Positions 11,634-26,418 of a stretch of DNA of 64,000 nucleotides are shown here, in pieces. Every line of letters begins with the position of its first letter. Position 1 is the stretch's first letter. The notes beneath the pieces are model-generated. The model ran no database searches. It was not told the origin of the DNA and worked only from the letters and a program-made list of their open reading frames with translations. Position numbers and translations under genes: made by a program. Source of the stretch: Cyprinodon diabolis (Eukaryota > Chordata > Actinopteri > Cyprinodontiformes > Cyprinodontidae); assembly GCA_030533445.1 (NCBI GenBank), contig CM060065.1, forward strand, positions 25,087,474 to 25,151,473, written 5' to 3'.

Positions 11634-14377
11634 ATTATTACGATTCTTGTAGCACTTTGAACGCATTTTACGGGGACTTCGCATATTCAAAAACTCAGGA
11701 AAACGTGGCAGTAAATTGTCCCCCGCGTGAAATAGCCGGTCTATAATAGAATCAAAAATGGCCGCCCCCAAATTACGCCACAGCGCCCCCTAACGTGAGT
11801 TGGGGGAAACTGTAAGTCCCAGAGATCTGAATTTTGGCACACAGGTAGATCTCCTCAAATCATGAAAAAAAGTCTCTTGGAGGTATGCCCTAAAACCCAC
11901 AGGAAGTCAGCCATTTTGGGTCAAAGTGCGATTTTTGGCCATTTTTCATTTTCGCTCATGTCGAACTTTAACGAACTCCTCCTAGGGATTATGAGCTATC
12001 GGCTTCAAACTCGGTCATTATGCAGTTAAGGCATTGGAGATTAAAAGTTATCAAAGGTTTTCGTTTTTGAGCATGTTTAAGGGGTCCCCAGGGGCCCCAA
12101 AGTTAGGCTACTTTTGAAGAATTTCAAAGTTGAATAACTTTTACAAAAAAAATTCAAATCAAACCAAGTTTGGCAGTAAGGAGCCCCTTTGGGTGCTTGA
12201 CCATACTGGATGGTCAAATGATGACATCATCTAAGCCCCGCCCCCTAAGGGAAGAAAGTTACTTTTTTCACTTGGGAGGGTCCCTTTCACTCATTTTAAA
12301 CACCAGCACCTTGAAACTTTGTCAGATGATAGAAAACAGGTTGGTCTAACTTCGTTTAAAGCACAGAGAGTCTGAGTTAAATGGTGTTGCCGTGGCACCA
12401 TGGCGAAGTGAGGCGTTTCGCCATGAAAATACGATTGGCTCTCATTTCCTCAATAATAATCAGATCTGCACCAAAATAACAAGAGATGATCCTAGTCCAA
12501 CTCCCAACAGGAATCCAGAGCAATATTTTGTGGGCGGGGCTTAATTTCCCTACAGCGCCCCCTAGAAATAACAAACTTCAAACCATCAGCCCCAAGCCGT
12601 TTTTAGTCCAGGAATATTGAAACTTTGAACACATTTGCATCTCATCAGGCCCCAACTAAAAGCCTCTTGAAGACACGGTCTAAACCCCACCGGAAGTCGG
12701 CCATTTTGAATTACATTTTACCCTGTTGTGAAATCACAGACCTCTTTTCAAAAAATTGTATAAAATCAGCCTTTTATCCAAATGAGCTAAAACTTTCAAA
12801 ATACGTTCTTTACAAAGCCTGCTATAAGCTGGTTACAATAGTAAAGCGCTTCTTTAAAGTCCGTCACTCTGATTTTTCAAAAGTTTGCGTTCTCGCCTAA
12901 TAGTTGGTCAAGTGGACAGATAATGCCAGGAAATAATTCAGCCCCTAGCCATGCTCGTTCCTAGGATAATAAAACTGGGCACACATCTGTATGAGCTCTC
13001 CACCTACAAAAAGTTTCATTGGAGCCATGGTCTAAACCTCTCATGAAGTCGGCCATTTTTAATCAAACGGCACCCTTATGAAAATAGAATCACTATGTTA
13101 AAATATTTCTAAAAAATCAGTCGTTTTCCTAAAAGAGCTAGGACTTTTGGAATATATTCCTCTAATCGCTACTGGTTTGATGGTAAACACAGCATAGCTC
13201 TTCTTAAAAGTCCGTCACTCTGATTTTTCACAATTTTTTGTTAACAGGAAATTGTTGTATCTCAAAAAGTTTTATAGCAATCGTAGCCAAATTTGGTACA
13301 GTTATTTATCCTTTGATTATAGAAAAGACTGCCAAGTTTGGCGTGAATCTATGCATGTTTGAGCATCTTATGGGGTTTTCAACTGCCGCAGTATATGGCA
13401 TTCAAGTTTAAAGATTTTTCTTTCTTTAAATTATTTAATAAATCATCTAAAAAAAATCTAGGACATGCGAGATGTGTTCCTTGACATTTGCGATTTTTTT
13501 CGGGATTTTATTGCAAACTATGGATTTTTAATGATTTTTTTTGTTTTGAGTAGAGTCGGCCATTTTGAATTACATTTCACCCTGTTGTGAAATCACTGAC
13601 CTCTTTTCAAAAAATTTTATAAAATCAGCCTTTTATCCAAATGAGCTAATACTTTCAAAATACGTTCTTTACAAAGCCTGCTGTAAGCTGGTTACAATAG
13701 CAAAGCGCTTCTTTAAAGTCTGTCACTCTGATTTTTCAAAAGTTTGTGTTAACAGGAAATTGTTGTATCGCAAAAAGTTTTATAGCAATCCTAGCCAAAT
13801 TTGGAACAGTTATTTATCCTTTGATTATAGAAAAGACTGCCAAGTTTGGCGTAAATCTATGCATGTTTGAGCATCTTATGAGGTTTTCAACTGCCGCAGT
13901 ATAAGGCATTCACGTTTAAAGATTTTTCTTTCTTTAAATTATTTAATAAATCATCTAAAAAAAATCTAGGACATGCGAGATGTGTTCCTTGACATTTGCG
14001 ATTTTTTTCGGGATTTTATTGCAAACTATGGATTTTTAATGATTTTTTTTGTTTTGAGTAGGGTGTATTACCGCTAACCGTGGATTTTGGCGGTGGTGTT
14101 TCTCCATCTTTTGAACATATACTTTTGACCCACCACCTGAGATGGCCGCAGCATCTATCTCACAGATGAGATTCATCCCAGATATTATATTTTATCCCTA
14201 GTTTAACCCTTCCTGACCAAAGCTGTGGTTGTCTCAGCAGGCCCAGAGGTAAAGCGTGGAACCCATTTTGCTGGGTTGGGAGGAGCAAGAAGGAGGCGGT
14301 CGCTTGGTTCCCGCGGTCGCAGCATACCAGGCGGTGCGAGCTGCGAGGGCCGCCCAATGCCACTTGTGGCTTTAATT
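11634..14377 (+). repeat. Array unit 3, type B, shortened
   Basis: Begins at TTATTATTACGATTCTTG without a GGCCC head. It has the same type B body as unit 2 but only one canonical 508-bp repeat (near 13553), after the diverged one at about 13049. It therefore looks like unit 2 with two repeats removed. The tail ends at 14377. Confidence 0.83.
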
Positions 14378-17300
14378 ATTATTATTATTTTTCTTTTCTC
14401 ACTTCAAACGCATTTTACGGGGACTTCGCATATTCAAAAACTCAGGAAAACGTGGCAGTAAATTGTCCCCCGCGTGAAATAGCCGGTCTATAATGGAATC
14501 CAAAATGGCCGCCCCCAAATTACGCCACAGCGCCCCCTAACGTGAGTTGGGGGAAACTGTAAGTCCCAGAGATTTGAACTTTGGCACACAGGTAGATCAC
14601 CTCAAATCATGAAAAAAAGTCTCTTGGAGGTATGCCCTAAAACCCACAGGAAGTCAGCCATTTTGGGTCAAAGTGCGATTTTTGGCCATTTTTCATTTTC
14701 GCTCATGTCGAACTTTAACGAACTCCTCCTAGGGATAATGAGCTATCGGCTTCAAACTCGGTCATTATGCAGTTAAGGCATTGGAGATTAAAAGTTATCA
14801 AAGGTTTTCGTTTTTGAGCATGTTTAAGGGGTCCCCAGGGGCCCCAAAGTTAGGGCACTTTTGAAGAATTTCAAAGTGGAATAACTTTTACAAAAAAAGT
14901 TCAAATCAAACCAAGTTTGGCAGTAAGGAGCCCCTTTGGGTGCTTGACCATACTGGATGGTCAAATGATGACATCATCTAAGCCCCGCCCCCTAAGGGAA
15001 GAAAGTCACTTTTTTCACTTGGGAGGGTCCCTTTCAGTCATATTAAACACCAGCACCTTGAAACTTTGTCAGATGATAGAAAACATGTTGGTCTAACTTC
15101 GTTTAAAGCACAAAGATTTTGAGTTAAATGGTGTTGCTATGGTGACCCGGCAAAGTCAGGTGTTTCGCCGTGATCATACTTTTGGCTCTCATCTCCTCAT
15201 AGATCCTTCAATCTGCACCAAAGTCACTAGGATGGAACTTGGTCCAAGCCCACACAAGAATCTAGGCCAATAATCGATGGGCGTGGCTTACTTTCTATAC
15301 AGCGCCCCCTAGAAAAACTAAAACGACCAGCCCCAAGCCATGCAATGACTTAGGATTATGAAAGTTGGCACACATGTTAAACACCCCAGGACCTACAAAA
15401 AAGCCTCTTGGACCCATGGTCTAAACCCCACAGGAAGTCGGCCATTTTTGATTGAAGTTCAAATTTTCACCGTAATTTTGCACTTTATAGCCTCTATATT
15501 TGAACGAACTCCTCCTACAGCTTTTGAGTCACAGGCTTCAAACTAACTCCAACTTGACTTGAGGCATTGGGGATCAAAATTTATCAAAGGAATTTTTCTA
15601 CATCAAAGCATGTGGGCGTGGCCAGGCGTCAAACTTGGTCATTAGGCAGGGAAACAAAGGGTAAGCCCCGTGCCATGTTATGACTGAGAGTTCTGAAACT
15701 TGGACCACTTATGTAACCCCTCAGGACCTACAAAAAAGTCTCTTGGGGCCATGGTCCAAATCACACAGGAAGTCGGCCATTTTGAATCAAAGAAATCCCT
15801 TTGCTTTCTTACCTTTGTGACCTATTTGAGCGAACTCCTCCTAGAGCTTTTGAGTTACACACTTTATATTCACCGTATAATGACTTGAGACATTGGGGAT
15901 CAAAAGTTATCAAAGGAATTTTTCTAAATCAAAGCATGTGGGCGTGGCCAAGCGCCAAACTTGGTCATTAGGCAGGGAAACAAAGGGTAAGCCCCGTGCC
16001 ATGTTATGACTGAGAGTTCTGAAACTTGGACCACTTATGTAACCCCTCAGGACCTACAAAAAAGTCTCTTGGGCCCATGGTCTAAACCTCTCATGAAGTC
16101 GGCCATTTTGAATCAAACGTCACCCTTATGAAAATAGAATCACTATGTTAAAATATTTCTAAAAAATCAGTCGTTTTCCCAAAAGAGCTAGGACTTTTGG
16201 AATATATTCCTCTAATAGCTACTTGTATGACGGTAAACACAGCATAGCTCTTCTTAAAAGTCCGTCACTCTAATTTTTCAAAAGTTTGTGTTAACAGGAA
16301 ATTGTTGTATTTCAAAAAGTTTTATAGCAATCGTAGCCAAATTTGGAATAGTTATTTATCCTTTGATTATAGAAAAGACTGCCAAGTTTGGCATGAATCT
16401 ATGCATGTTTGAGCATCTTATGGGGTTTTCAACTGCCGCAGTATATGGCATTCAAGTTTAAAGATTTTTCTTTCTTTAAATTATTTCATAAATCATCTAA
16501 AAAAAATCTAGGACATGCAAGATGTGTTCCTTGACATTTGCGATTTTTTTCGGGATTTTATTGCAAACTATGGATTTTTTATGATTTTTTTTGTTTTGAG
16601 TAGAGTCGGCCATTTTGAATTACATTTCACCCTGTTGTGAAATCACGGACCTCTTTTCAAAAAATTGTATAAAATCAGCCTTTTATCCAAATGAGCTAAA
16701 ACTTTCAAAATACGTTCTTTACAAAGCCTGCTGTAAGCTGGTTACAATAGGAAAGCGCTTCTTTAAAGTCCGTCACTCTGATTTCTCAAAGGTTTGTGTT
16801 AACAGGAAATTGTTGTATCTCAAAAAGTTTTATAGCAATCCTAGCCAAATTTGGAACATTTATTTATCCTTTGATTATAGAAAAGACTGCCAAGTTTGGC
16901 GTGAATCTATGCATGTTTGAGCATCTTATGGGGTTTTCAACTGCCGCACTATAAGGCATTCACGTTTAAAGATTTTTCTTTCTTTAAATTATTTAATAAA
17001 TCATCTAAAAAAAATCTAGGACATGCGAGATGTGTTCCTTGACATTTGCGATTTTTTTCTGGATTTTATTTCAAAATATGGATTTTTTATGATTTTTTTT
17101 GTTTTGAGTAGAGTCGGCCATTTTGAATTACATTTCACCCTGTTGTGAAATCACGGACCTCTTTTCAAAAAATTGTATAAAATCAGTCTTTTATCCAAAT
17201 GAGCTAATACTTTCAAAATACGTTCTTTCCAAAGCCTGCTGTAAGCTGGTTACAATAGCAAAGCGCTTTTTTAAAGTCTGTCACTCCTATTTTTCAAAAG

Positions 17301-18951
17301 TTTGTGTTAACAGGAAATTGTTATATCGCAAAAAGTTTTATAGCAATCCTAGCCAAATTTGGAACAGTTATTTATCCTTTGATTATAGAAAAGACTGCCA
17401 AGTTTGGCGTGAATCTATGCATGTTTGAGCATCTTATGGGGTTTTCAACTGCCGCAGTATATGGCATTCAAGTTTAAAGATTTTTCTTTCTTTAAATTAT
17501 TTAATAAATCATCTAAAAAAAATCTAGGACATGCAAGATGTGTTCCTTGACATTTGTGATTTTTTTCGGGATTTTATTGCAAACTATGGATTTTTAATGA
17601 TTTTTTTTGTTTTGAGTAGAGTCGGCCATTTTGAATTACATTTTACCCTGTTGTAAAATCACGGACCTCTTTTCAAAAAATTGTATAAAATCAGCCTTTT
17701 ATCCAAATGAGCTAAAACTTTCAAAATATGTTCTTTACAAAGCCTGCTGTAAGCTGGTTACAATAGGAAAGCGCTTCTTTAAAGTCCGTCACTCTGATTT
17801 CTCAAAAGTTTGTGTTAACAGGAAATTGTTGTATCTCAAAAAGTTTTATAGCAATCCTAGCCAAATTTGGAACATTCATTTATCCTTTGATTATAGAAAA
17901 GACTGCCAAGTTTGGCGTACATCTATGCATGTTTGAGCATCTTATGGGGTTTTCAACTGCCGCAGTATAAGGCATTCACGTTTAAAGATTTTTCTTTCTT
18001 TAAATTATTTAATAAATCATCTAAAAAAAATCTAGGACATGCGAGATGTGTTCCTTGACATTTGCGATTTTTTTCTGGATTTTATTTCAAAATATGGATT
18101 TTTTATGATTTTTTTTGTTTTGAGTAGAGTCGGCCATTTTGAATTACATTTCACCCTGTTGTGAAATCACGGACCTCTTTTCAAAAAATTGTATAAAATC
18201 AGCCTTTTATCCAAATGAGCTAATACTTTCAAAATACGTTCTTTACAAAGCCTGCTGTAAGCTGGTTACAATAGCAAAGCGCTTCTTTGAAGTCTGTCAC
18301 TCTGATTTTTCAAAAGTTTGTGTTAACAGGAAATTGTTGTATCGCAAAAAGTTTTATAGCAATCCTAGCCAAATTTGGAACAGTTATTTATCCTTTGATT
18401 ATAGAAAAGACTGCCAAGTTTGGCGTAAATCTATGCATGTTTGAGCATCTTATGAGGTTTTCAACTACCGCAGTATAAGGCATTCACGTTTAAAGATTTT
18501 TCTTTCTTTAAATTATTTAATAAATCATCTAAAAAAAATCTAGGACATGCGAGATGTGTTCCTTGACATTTGTGATTTTTTTCGGGATTTTATTGCAAAC
18601 TATGGATTTTTAATGATTTTTTTTGTTTTGAGTAGGGTGTATTACCGCTAACCGTGGATTTTGGCAGTGGTGTTTCTCCATCTTTTGAACATATACTTTT
18701 GACCCACCACCTGAGATGGCCGCAGCATCTATCTCACAGATGAGATTCATCCCAGATATTATATTTTATCCCTAGTTTAACCCTTCCTGACCAAAGCTGT
18801 GGTTGTCTCAGCAGGCCCAGAGGTAAAGCGTGGAACCCATTTTGCTGGGTCGGGAGGAGCGAGAAGGAGGCGGTCGCTTGGTTCCCGCGGTCGCAGCATA
18901 CCAGGCGGTGTGAGCTGCGAGGGCCGCCCAATGCCACTTGTGGCTTTAATT
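14378..18951 (+). repeat. Array unit 4, type A
   Basis: Starts with ATTATTATTTTTCTTTTCTCACTTC and no head, then a full-length body. Four 508-bp repeats start near 16603, 17111, 17619 and 18127. From the body onward it matches unit 1 at a constant 11,298-bp offset with very few differences (for example one base at about 17728). It retains the 5' body part that unit 1 lacks. Confidence 0.84.
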
Positions 18952-18952
18952 A

Positions 18953-19001
18953 GGCCCGAGCAGCAAAGCGCTGCGAAGGCCTATTGTATTTCGAAAGTTT
19001 C

Positions 19002-19040
<39 letters not shown>

Positions 19041-22000
19041 GGCCCGAGCAGCAAAGTGCTGCGAAGGCCTATTGTATTTCGAAAGTTTCTTATTATTATT
19101 ATTATTACGATTCTTGTAGCACTTTGAACGCATTTTACGGGGACTTCGCATATTCAAAAACTCAGGAAAACGTGGCAGTAAATTGTCCCCCGCGTGAAAT
19201 AGCCGGTCTATAATAGAATCAAAAATGGCCGCCCCCAAATTACGCCACAGCGCCCCCTAACGTGAGTTGGGGGAAACTGTAAGTCCCAGAGATCTGAATT
19301 TTGGCACACAGGTAGATCTCCTCAAATCATGAAAAAAAGTCTCTTGGAGGTATGCCCTAAAACCCACAGGAAGTCAGCCATTTTGGGTCAAAGTGCGATT
19401 TTTGGCCATTTTTCATTTTCGCTCATGTCGAACTTTAACGAACTCCTCCTAGGGATTATGAGCTATCGGCTTCAAACTCGGTCATTATGCAGTTAAGGCA
19501 TTGGAGATTAAAAGTTATCAAAGGTTTTCGTTTTTGAGCATGTTTAAGGGGTCCCCAGGGGCCCCAAAGTTAGGCTACTTTTGAAGAATTTCAAAGTTGA
19601 ATAACTTTTACAAAAAAAATTCAAATCAAACCAAGTTTGGCAGTAAGGAGCCCCTTTGGGTGCTTGACCATACTGGATGGTCAAATGATGACATCATCTA
19701 AGCCCCGCCCCCTAAGGGAAGAAAGTTACTTTTTTCACTTGGGAGGGTCCCTTTCACTCATTTTAAACACCAGCACCTTGAAACTTTGTCAGATGATAGA
19801 AAACAGGTTGGTCTAACTTCGTTTAAAGCACAGAGAGTCTGAGTTAAATGGTGTTGCCGTGGCACCATGGCGAAGTGAGGCGTTTCGCCATGAAAATACG
19901 ATTGGCTCTCATTTCCTCAATAATAATCAGATCTGCACCAAAATAACAAGAGATGATCCTAGTCCAACTCCCAACAGGAATCCAGAGCAATATTTTGTGG
20001 GCGGGGCTTAATTTCCCTACAGCGCCCCCTAGAAATAACAAACTTCAAACCATCAGCCCCAAGCCGTTTTTAGTCCAGGAATATTGAAACTTTGAACACA
20101 TTTGCATCTCATCAGGCCCCAACTAAAAGCCTCTTGAAGACACGGTCTAAACCCCACCGGAAGTCGGCCATTTTGAATTACATTTTACCCTGTTGTGAAA
20201 TCACAGACCTCTTTTCAAAAAATTGTATAAAATCAGCCTTTTATCCAAATGAGCTAAAACTTTCAAAATACGTTCTTTACAAAGCCTGCTATAAGCTGGT
20301 TACAATAGTAAAGCGCTTCTTTAAAGTCCGTCACTCTGATTTTTCAAAAGTTTGCGTTCTCGCCTAATAGTTGGTCAAGTGGACAGATAATGCCAGGAAA
20401 TAATTCAGCCCCTAGCCATGCTCGTTCCTAGGATAATAAAACTGGGCACACATCTGTATGAGCTCTCCACCTACAAAAAGTTTCATTGGAGCCATGGTCT
20501 AAACCTCTCATGAAGTCGGCCATTTTTAATCAAACGGCACCCTTATGAAAATAGAATCACTATGTTAAAATATTTCTAAAAAATCAGTCGTTTTCCTAAA
20601 AGAGCTAGGACTTTTGGAATATATTCCTCTAATCGCTACTGGTTTGATGGTAAACACAGCATAGCTCTTCTTAAAAGTCCGTCACTCTGATTTTTCACAA
20701 TTTTTTGTTAACAGGAAATTGTTGTATCTCAAAAAGTTTTATAGCAATCGTAGCCAAATTTGGTACAGTTATTTATCCTTTGATTATAGAAAAGACTGCC
20801 AAGTTTGGCGTGAATCTATGCATGTTTGAGCATCTTATGGGGTTTTCAACTGCCGCAGTATATGGCATTCAAGTTTAAAGATTTTTCTTTCTTTAAATTA
20901 TTTAATAAATCATCTAAAAAAAATCTAGGATATGCAAGATGTGTTCCTTGACATTTGTGATTTTTTTCGGGATTTTATTGCAAACTATGGATTTTTAATG
21001 ATTTTTTTTGTTTTGAGTAGAGTCGGCCATTTTGAATTACATTTTACCCTGTTGTGAAATCACGGACCTCTTTTCAAAAAATTGTATAAAATCAGCCTTT
21101 TATCCAAATGAGCTAATACTTTCAAAATACGTTCTTTACAAAGCCTGCTGTAAGCTGGTTACAATAGCAAAGCGCTTCTTTAAAGTCTGTCACTCTGATT
21201 TTTCACAAGTTTGTGTTAACAGGAAATTGTTGTATCGCAAAAAGTTTTATAGCAATCCTAGCCAAATTTGGAACAGTTATTTATCCTTTGATTATAGAAA
21301 AGACTGCCAAGTTTGGCGTAAATCTATGCATGTTTGAGCATCTTATGAGGTTTTCAACTGCCGCAGTATAAGGCATTCACGTTTAAAGATTTTTCTTTCT
21401 TTAAATTATTTAATAAATCATCTAAAAAAAATCTAGGACATGCGAGATGTGTTCCTTGACATTTGCGATTTTTTTCGGGATTTTATTGCAAACTATGGAT
21501 TTTTAATGATTTCTGTTGTTTTGAGTAGAGTCGGCCATTTTGAATTACATTTCACCCTGTTGTGAAATCACTGACCTCTTTTCCAAAATTTTTATAAAAT
21601 CAGCCTTTTATCCAAATGAGCTAATACTTTCAAAATACGTTCTTTACAAAGCCTGCTGTAAGCTGGTTACAATAGCAAAGCGCTTCTTTAAAGTCTGTCA
21701 CTCTGATTTTTCAAAAGTTTGTGTTAACAGGAAATTGTTGTATCGCTAAATTTTTTATAGCAACCCTAGCCAAATTTGGAACATTTATTTATCCTTTGAT
21801 TATAGAAAAGACTGCCAAGTGTGGCCTAAATCTATGCATGTTTGAGCATCTTATGAGGTTTTCAACTGCCGCAGTATAAGGCATTCACGTTTAAAGATTT
21901 TTCTTTCTTTAAATTATTGAATAAATCATCTAAAAAAAATCTAGGACATGCGAGATGTGTTCCTTGACATTTGCGATTTTTTTCGGGATTTTATTGCAAA

Positions 22001-22860
22001 CTATGGATTTTTAATGATTTTTTTTGTTTTGAGTAGAGTCGGCCATTTTGAATTACATTTCACCCTGTTGTGAAATCACTGACCTCTTTTCAAAAAATTT
22101 TATAAAATCAGCCTTTTATCCAAATGAGCTAATACTTTCAAAATACGTTCTTTACAAAGCCTGCTGTAAGCTGGTTACAATAGCAAAGCGCTTCTTTAAA
22201 GTCTGTCACTCTGATTTTTCAAAAGTTTGTGTTAACAGGAAATTGTTGTATCGCAAAAAGTTTTATAGCAATCCTAGCCAAATTTGGAACAGTTATTTAT
22301 CCTTTGATTATAGAAAAGACTGCCAAGTTTGGCGTAAATCTATGCATGTTTGAGCATCTTATGAGGTTTTCAACTGCCGCAGTATAAGGCATTCACGTTT
22401 AAAGATTTTTCTTTCTTTAAATTATTTAATAAATCATCTAAAAAAAATCTAGGACATGCGAGATGTGTTCCTTGACATTTGCGATTTTTTTCGGGATTTT
22501 ATTGCAAACTATGGATTTTTAATGATTTTTTTTGTTTTGAGTAGGGTGTATTACCGCTAACCGTGGATTTTGGCGGTGGTGTTTCTCCATCTTTTGAACA
22601 TATACTTTTGACCCACCACCTGAGATGGCCGCAGCATCTATCTCACAGATGAGATTCATCCCAGATATTATATTTTATCCCTAGTTTAACCCTTCCTGAC
22701 CAAAGCTGTGGTTGTCTCAGCAGGCCCAGAGGTAAAGCGTGGAACCCATTTTGCTGGGTCGGGAGGAGCAAGAAGGAGGCGGTCGCTTGGTTCCCGCGGT
22801 CGCAGCATACCAGGCGGTGCGAGCTGCGAGGGCCGCCCAATGCCACTTGTGGCTTTAATT
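18953..22860 (+). repeat. Array unit 5, type B, with two stacked heads
   Basis: Heads start at 18953 and 19041. The first joins the tail of unit 4 with only AATTA between them, which defines the tail-to-head junction. The body is type B. Three 508-bp repeats start near 21020, 21528 and 22036. It is a near copy of unit 2. Confidence 0.85.
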
Positions 22861-25800
22861 ATTATTATTATTTTTCTTTTCTCACTTCAAACGCATTTTA
22901 CGGGGACTTCGCATATTCAAAAACTCAGGAAAACGTGGCAGTAAATTGTCCCCCGCGTGAAATAGCCGGTCTATAATGGAATCCAAAATGGCCGCCCCCA
23001 AATTACGCCACAGCGCCCCCTAACGTGAGTTGGGGGAAACTGTAAGTCCCAGAGATTTGAACTTTGGCACACAGGTAGATCACCTCAAATCATGAAAAAA
23101 AGTCTCTTGGAGGTATGCCCTAAAACCCACAGGAAGTCAGCCATTTTGGGTCAAAGTGCGATTTTTGGCCATTTTTCATTTTCGCTCATGTCGAACTTTA
23201 ACGAACTCCTCCTAGGGATAATGAGCTATCGGCTTCAAACTCGGTCATTATGCAGTTAAGGCATTGGAGATTAAAAGTTATCAAAGGTTTTCGTTTTTGA
23301 GCATGTTTAAGGGGTCCCCAGGGGCCCCAAAGTTAGGGCACTTTTGAAGAATTTCAAAGTGGAATAACTTTTACAAAAAAAGTTCAAATCAAACCAAGTT
23401 TGGCAGTAAGGAGCCCCTTTGGGTGCTTGACCATACTGGATGGTCAAATGATGACATCATCTAAGCCCCGCCCCCTAAGGGAAGAAAGTCACTTTTTTCA
23501 CTTGGGAGGGTCCCTTTCAGTCATATTAAACACCAGCACCTTGAAACTTTGTCAGATGATAGAAAACATGTTGGTCTAACTTCGTTTAAAGCACAAAGAT
23601 TTTGAGTTAAATGGTGTTGCTATGGTGACCCGGCAAAGTCAGGTGTTTCGCCGTGATCATACTTTTGGCTCTCATCTCCTCATAGATCCTTCAATCTGCA
23701 CCAAAGTCACTAGGATGGAACTTGGTCCAAGCCCACACAAGAATCTAGGCCAATAATCGATGGGCGTGGCTTACTTTCTATACAGCGCCCCCTAGAAAAA
23801 CTAAAACGACCAGCCCCAAGCCATGCAATGACTTAGGATTATGAAAGTTGGCACACATGTTAAACACCCCAGGACCTACAAAAAAGCCTCTTGGACCCAT
23901 GGTCTAAACCCCACAGGAAGTCGGCCATTTTTGATTGAAGTTCAAATTTTCACCGTAATTTTGCACTTTATAGCCTCTATATTTGAACGAACTCCTCCTA
24001 CAGCTTTTGAGTCACAGGCTTCAAACTAACTCCAACTTGACTTGAGGCATTGGGGATCAAAAGTTATCAAAGGAATTTTTCTACATCAAAGCATGTGGGC
24101 GTGGCCAGGCGTCAAACTTGGTCATTAGGCAGGGAAACAAAGGGTAAGCCCCGTGCCATGTTATGACTGAGAGTTCTGAAACTTGGACCACTTATGTAAC
24201 CCCTCAGGACCTACAAAAAAGTCTCTTGGGGCCATGGTCCAAATCACACAGGAAGTCGGCCATTTTGAATCAAAGAAATCCCTTTGCTTTCTTACCTTTG
24301 TGACCTATTTGAGCGAACTCCTCCTAGAGCTTTTGAGTTACACACTTTATATTCACCGTATAATGACTTGAGACATTGGGGATCAAAAGTTATCAAAGGA
24401 ATTTTTCTAAATCAAAGCATGTGGGCGTGGCCAAGCGCCAAACTTGGTCATTAGGCAGGGAAACAAAGGGTAAGCCCCGTGCCATGTTATGACTGAGAGT
24501 TCTGAAACTTGGACCACTTATGTAACCCCTCAGGACCTACAAAAAAGTCTCTTGGGCCCATGGTCTAAACCTCTCATGAAGTCGGCCATTTTGAATCAAA
24601 CGTCACCCTTATGAAAATAGAATCACTATGTTAAAATATTTCTAAAAAATCAGTCGTTTTCCCAAAAGAGCTAGGACTTTTGGAATATATTCCTCTAATA
24701 GCTACTTGTTTGACGGTAAACACAGCATAGCTCTTCTTAAAAGTCTGTCACTCTAATTTTTCAAAAGTTTGTGTTAACAGGAAATTGTTGTATTTCAAAA
24801 AGTTTTATAGCAATCGTAGCCAAATTTGGAATAGTTATTTATCCTTTGATTATAGAAAAGACTGCCAAGTTTGGCATGAATCTATGCATGTTTGAGCATC
24901 TTATGGGGTTTTCAACTGCCGCAGTATATGGCATTCAAGTTTAAAGATTTTTCTTTCTTTAAATCATTTCATAAATCATCTAAAAAAAATCTAGGACATG
25001 CAAGATGTGTTCCTTGACATTTGCGATTATTTTCGGGATTTTATTGCAAACTATGGATTTTTAATGATTTTTTTTGTTTTGAGTAGAGTCGGCCATTTTG
25101 AATTACATTTTACCCTGTTGTAAAATCACGGACCTCTTTTCAAAAAATTGTATAAAATCAGCCTTTTATCCAAATGAGCTAAAACTTTCAAAATACGTTC
25201 TTTACAAAGCCTGCTGTAAGCTGGTTACAATAGGAAAGCGCTTCTTTAAAGTCCGTCACTCTGATTTCTCAAAAGTTTGTGTTAACAGGAAATTGTTGTA
25301 TCTCAAAAAGTTTTATAGCAATCCTAGCCAAATTTGGAACATTTATTTATCCTTTGATTATAGAAAAGACTGCCAAGTTTGGCGTGAATCTATGCATGTT
25401 TGAGCATCTTATGGGGTTTTCAACTGCCGCAGTATAAGGCATTCACGTTTAAAGATTTTTCTTTCTTTAAATTACTTAATAAATCATCTAAAAAAAATCT
25501 AGGACATGCGAGATGTGTTCCTTGACATTTGCGATTTTTTTCTGGATTTTATTTCAAAATATGGATTTTTTATGATTTTTTTTGTTTTGAGTAGAGTCGG
25601 CCATTTTGAATTACATTTCACCCTGTTGTGAAATCACGGACCTCTTTTCAAAAAATTGTATAAAATCAGCCTTTTATCCAAATGAGCTAATACTTTCAAA
25701 ATACGTTCTTTACAAAGCCTGCTGTAAGCTGGTTACAATAGCAAAGCGCTTCTTTGAAGTCTGTCACTCTGATTTTTCAAAAGTTTGTGTTAACAGGAAA

Positions 25801-26418
25801 TTGTTGTATCGCAAAAAGTTTTATAGCAATCCTAGCCAAATTTGGAACAGTTATTTATCCTTTGATTATAGAAAAGACTGCCAAGTTTGGCGTAAATCTA
25901 TGCATGTTTGAGCATCTTATGAGGTTTTCAACTGCCGCAGTATAACGCATTCACGTTTAAAGATTTTTCTTTCTTTAAATTATTTAATAAATCATCTAAA
26001 AAAAATCTAGGACATGCGAGATGTGTTCCTTGACATTTGCGATTTTTTTCGGGATTTTATTGCAAACTATGGATTTTTAATGATTTTTTTTGTTTTGAGT
26101 AGGGTGTATTACCGCTAACCGTGGATTTTGGCGGTGGTGTTTCTCCATCTTTTGAACATATACTTTTGACCCACCACCTGAGATGGCCGCAGCATCTATC
26201 TCACAGATGAGATTCATCCCAGATATTATATTTTATCCCTAGTTTAACCCTTCCTGACCAAAGCTGTGGTTGTCTCAGCAGGCCCAGAGGTAAAGCGTGG
26301 AACCCATTTTGCTGGGTCGGGAGGAGCAAGAAGGAGGCGGTCGCTTGGTTCCCGCGGTCGCAGCATACCAGGCGGTGCGAGCTGCGAGGGCCGCCCAATG
26401 CCACTTGTGGCTTTAATT
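22861..26418 (+). repeat. Array unit 6, type A, two repeats
   Basis: Type A body matching unit 4 (offset 8,483 bp at 15358), without a head. It has only two canonical 508-bp repeats, near 25086 and 25594, after the diverged first one (about 24590). The tail ends at 26418. Confidence 0.83.
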
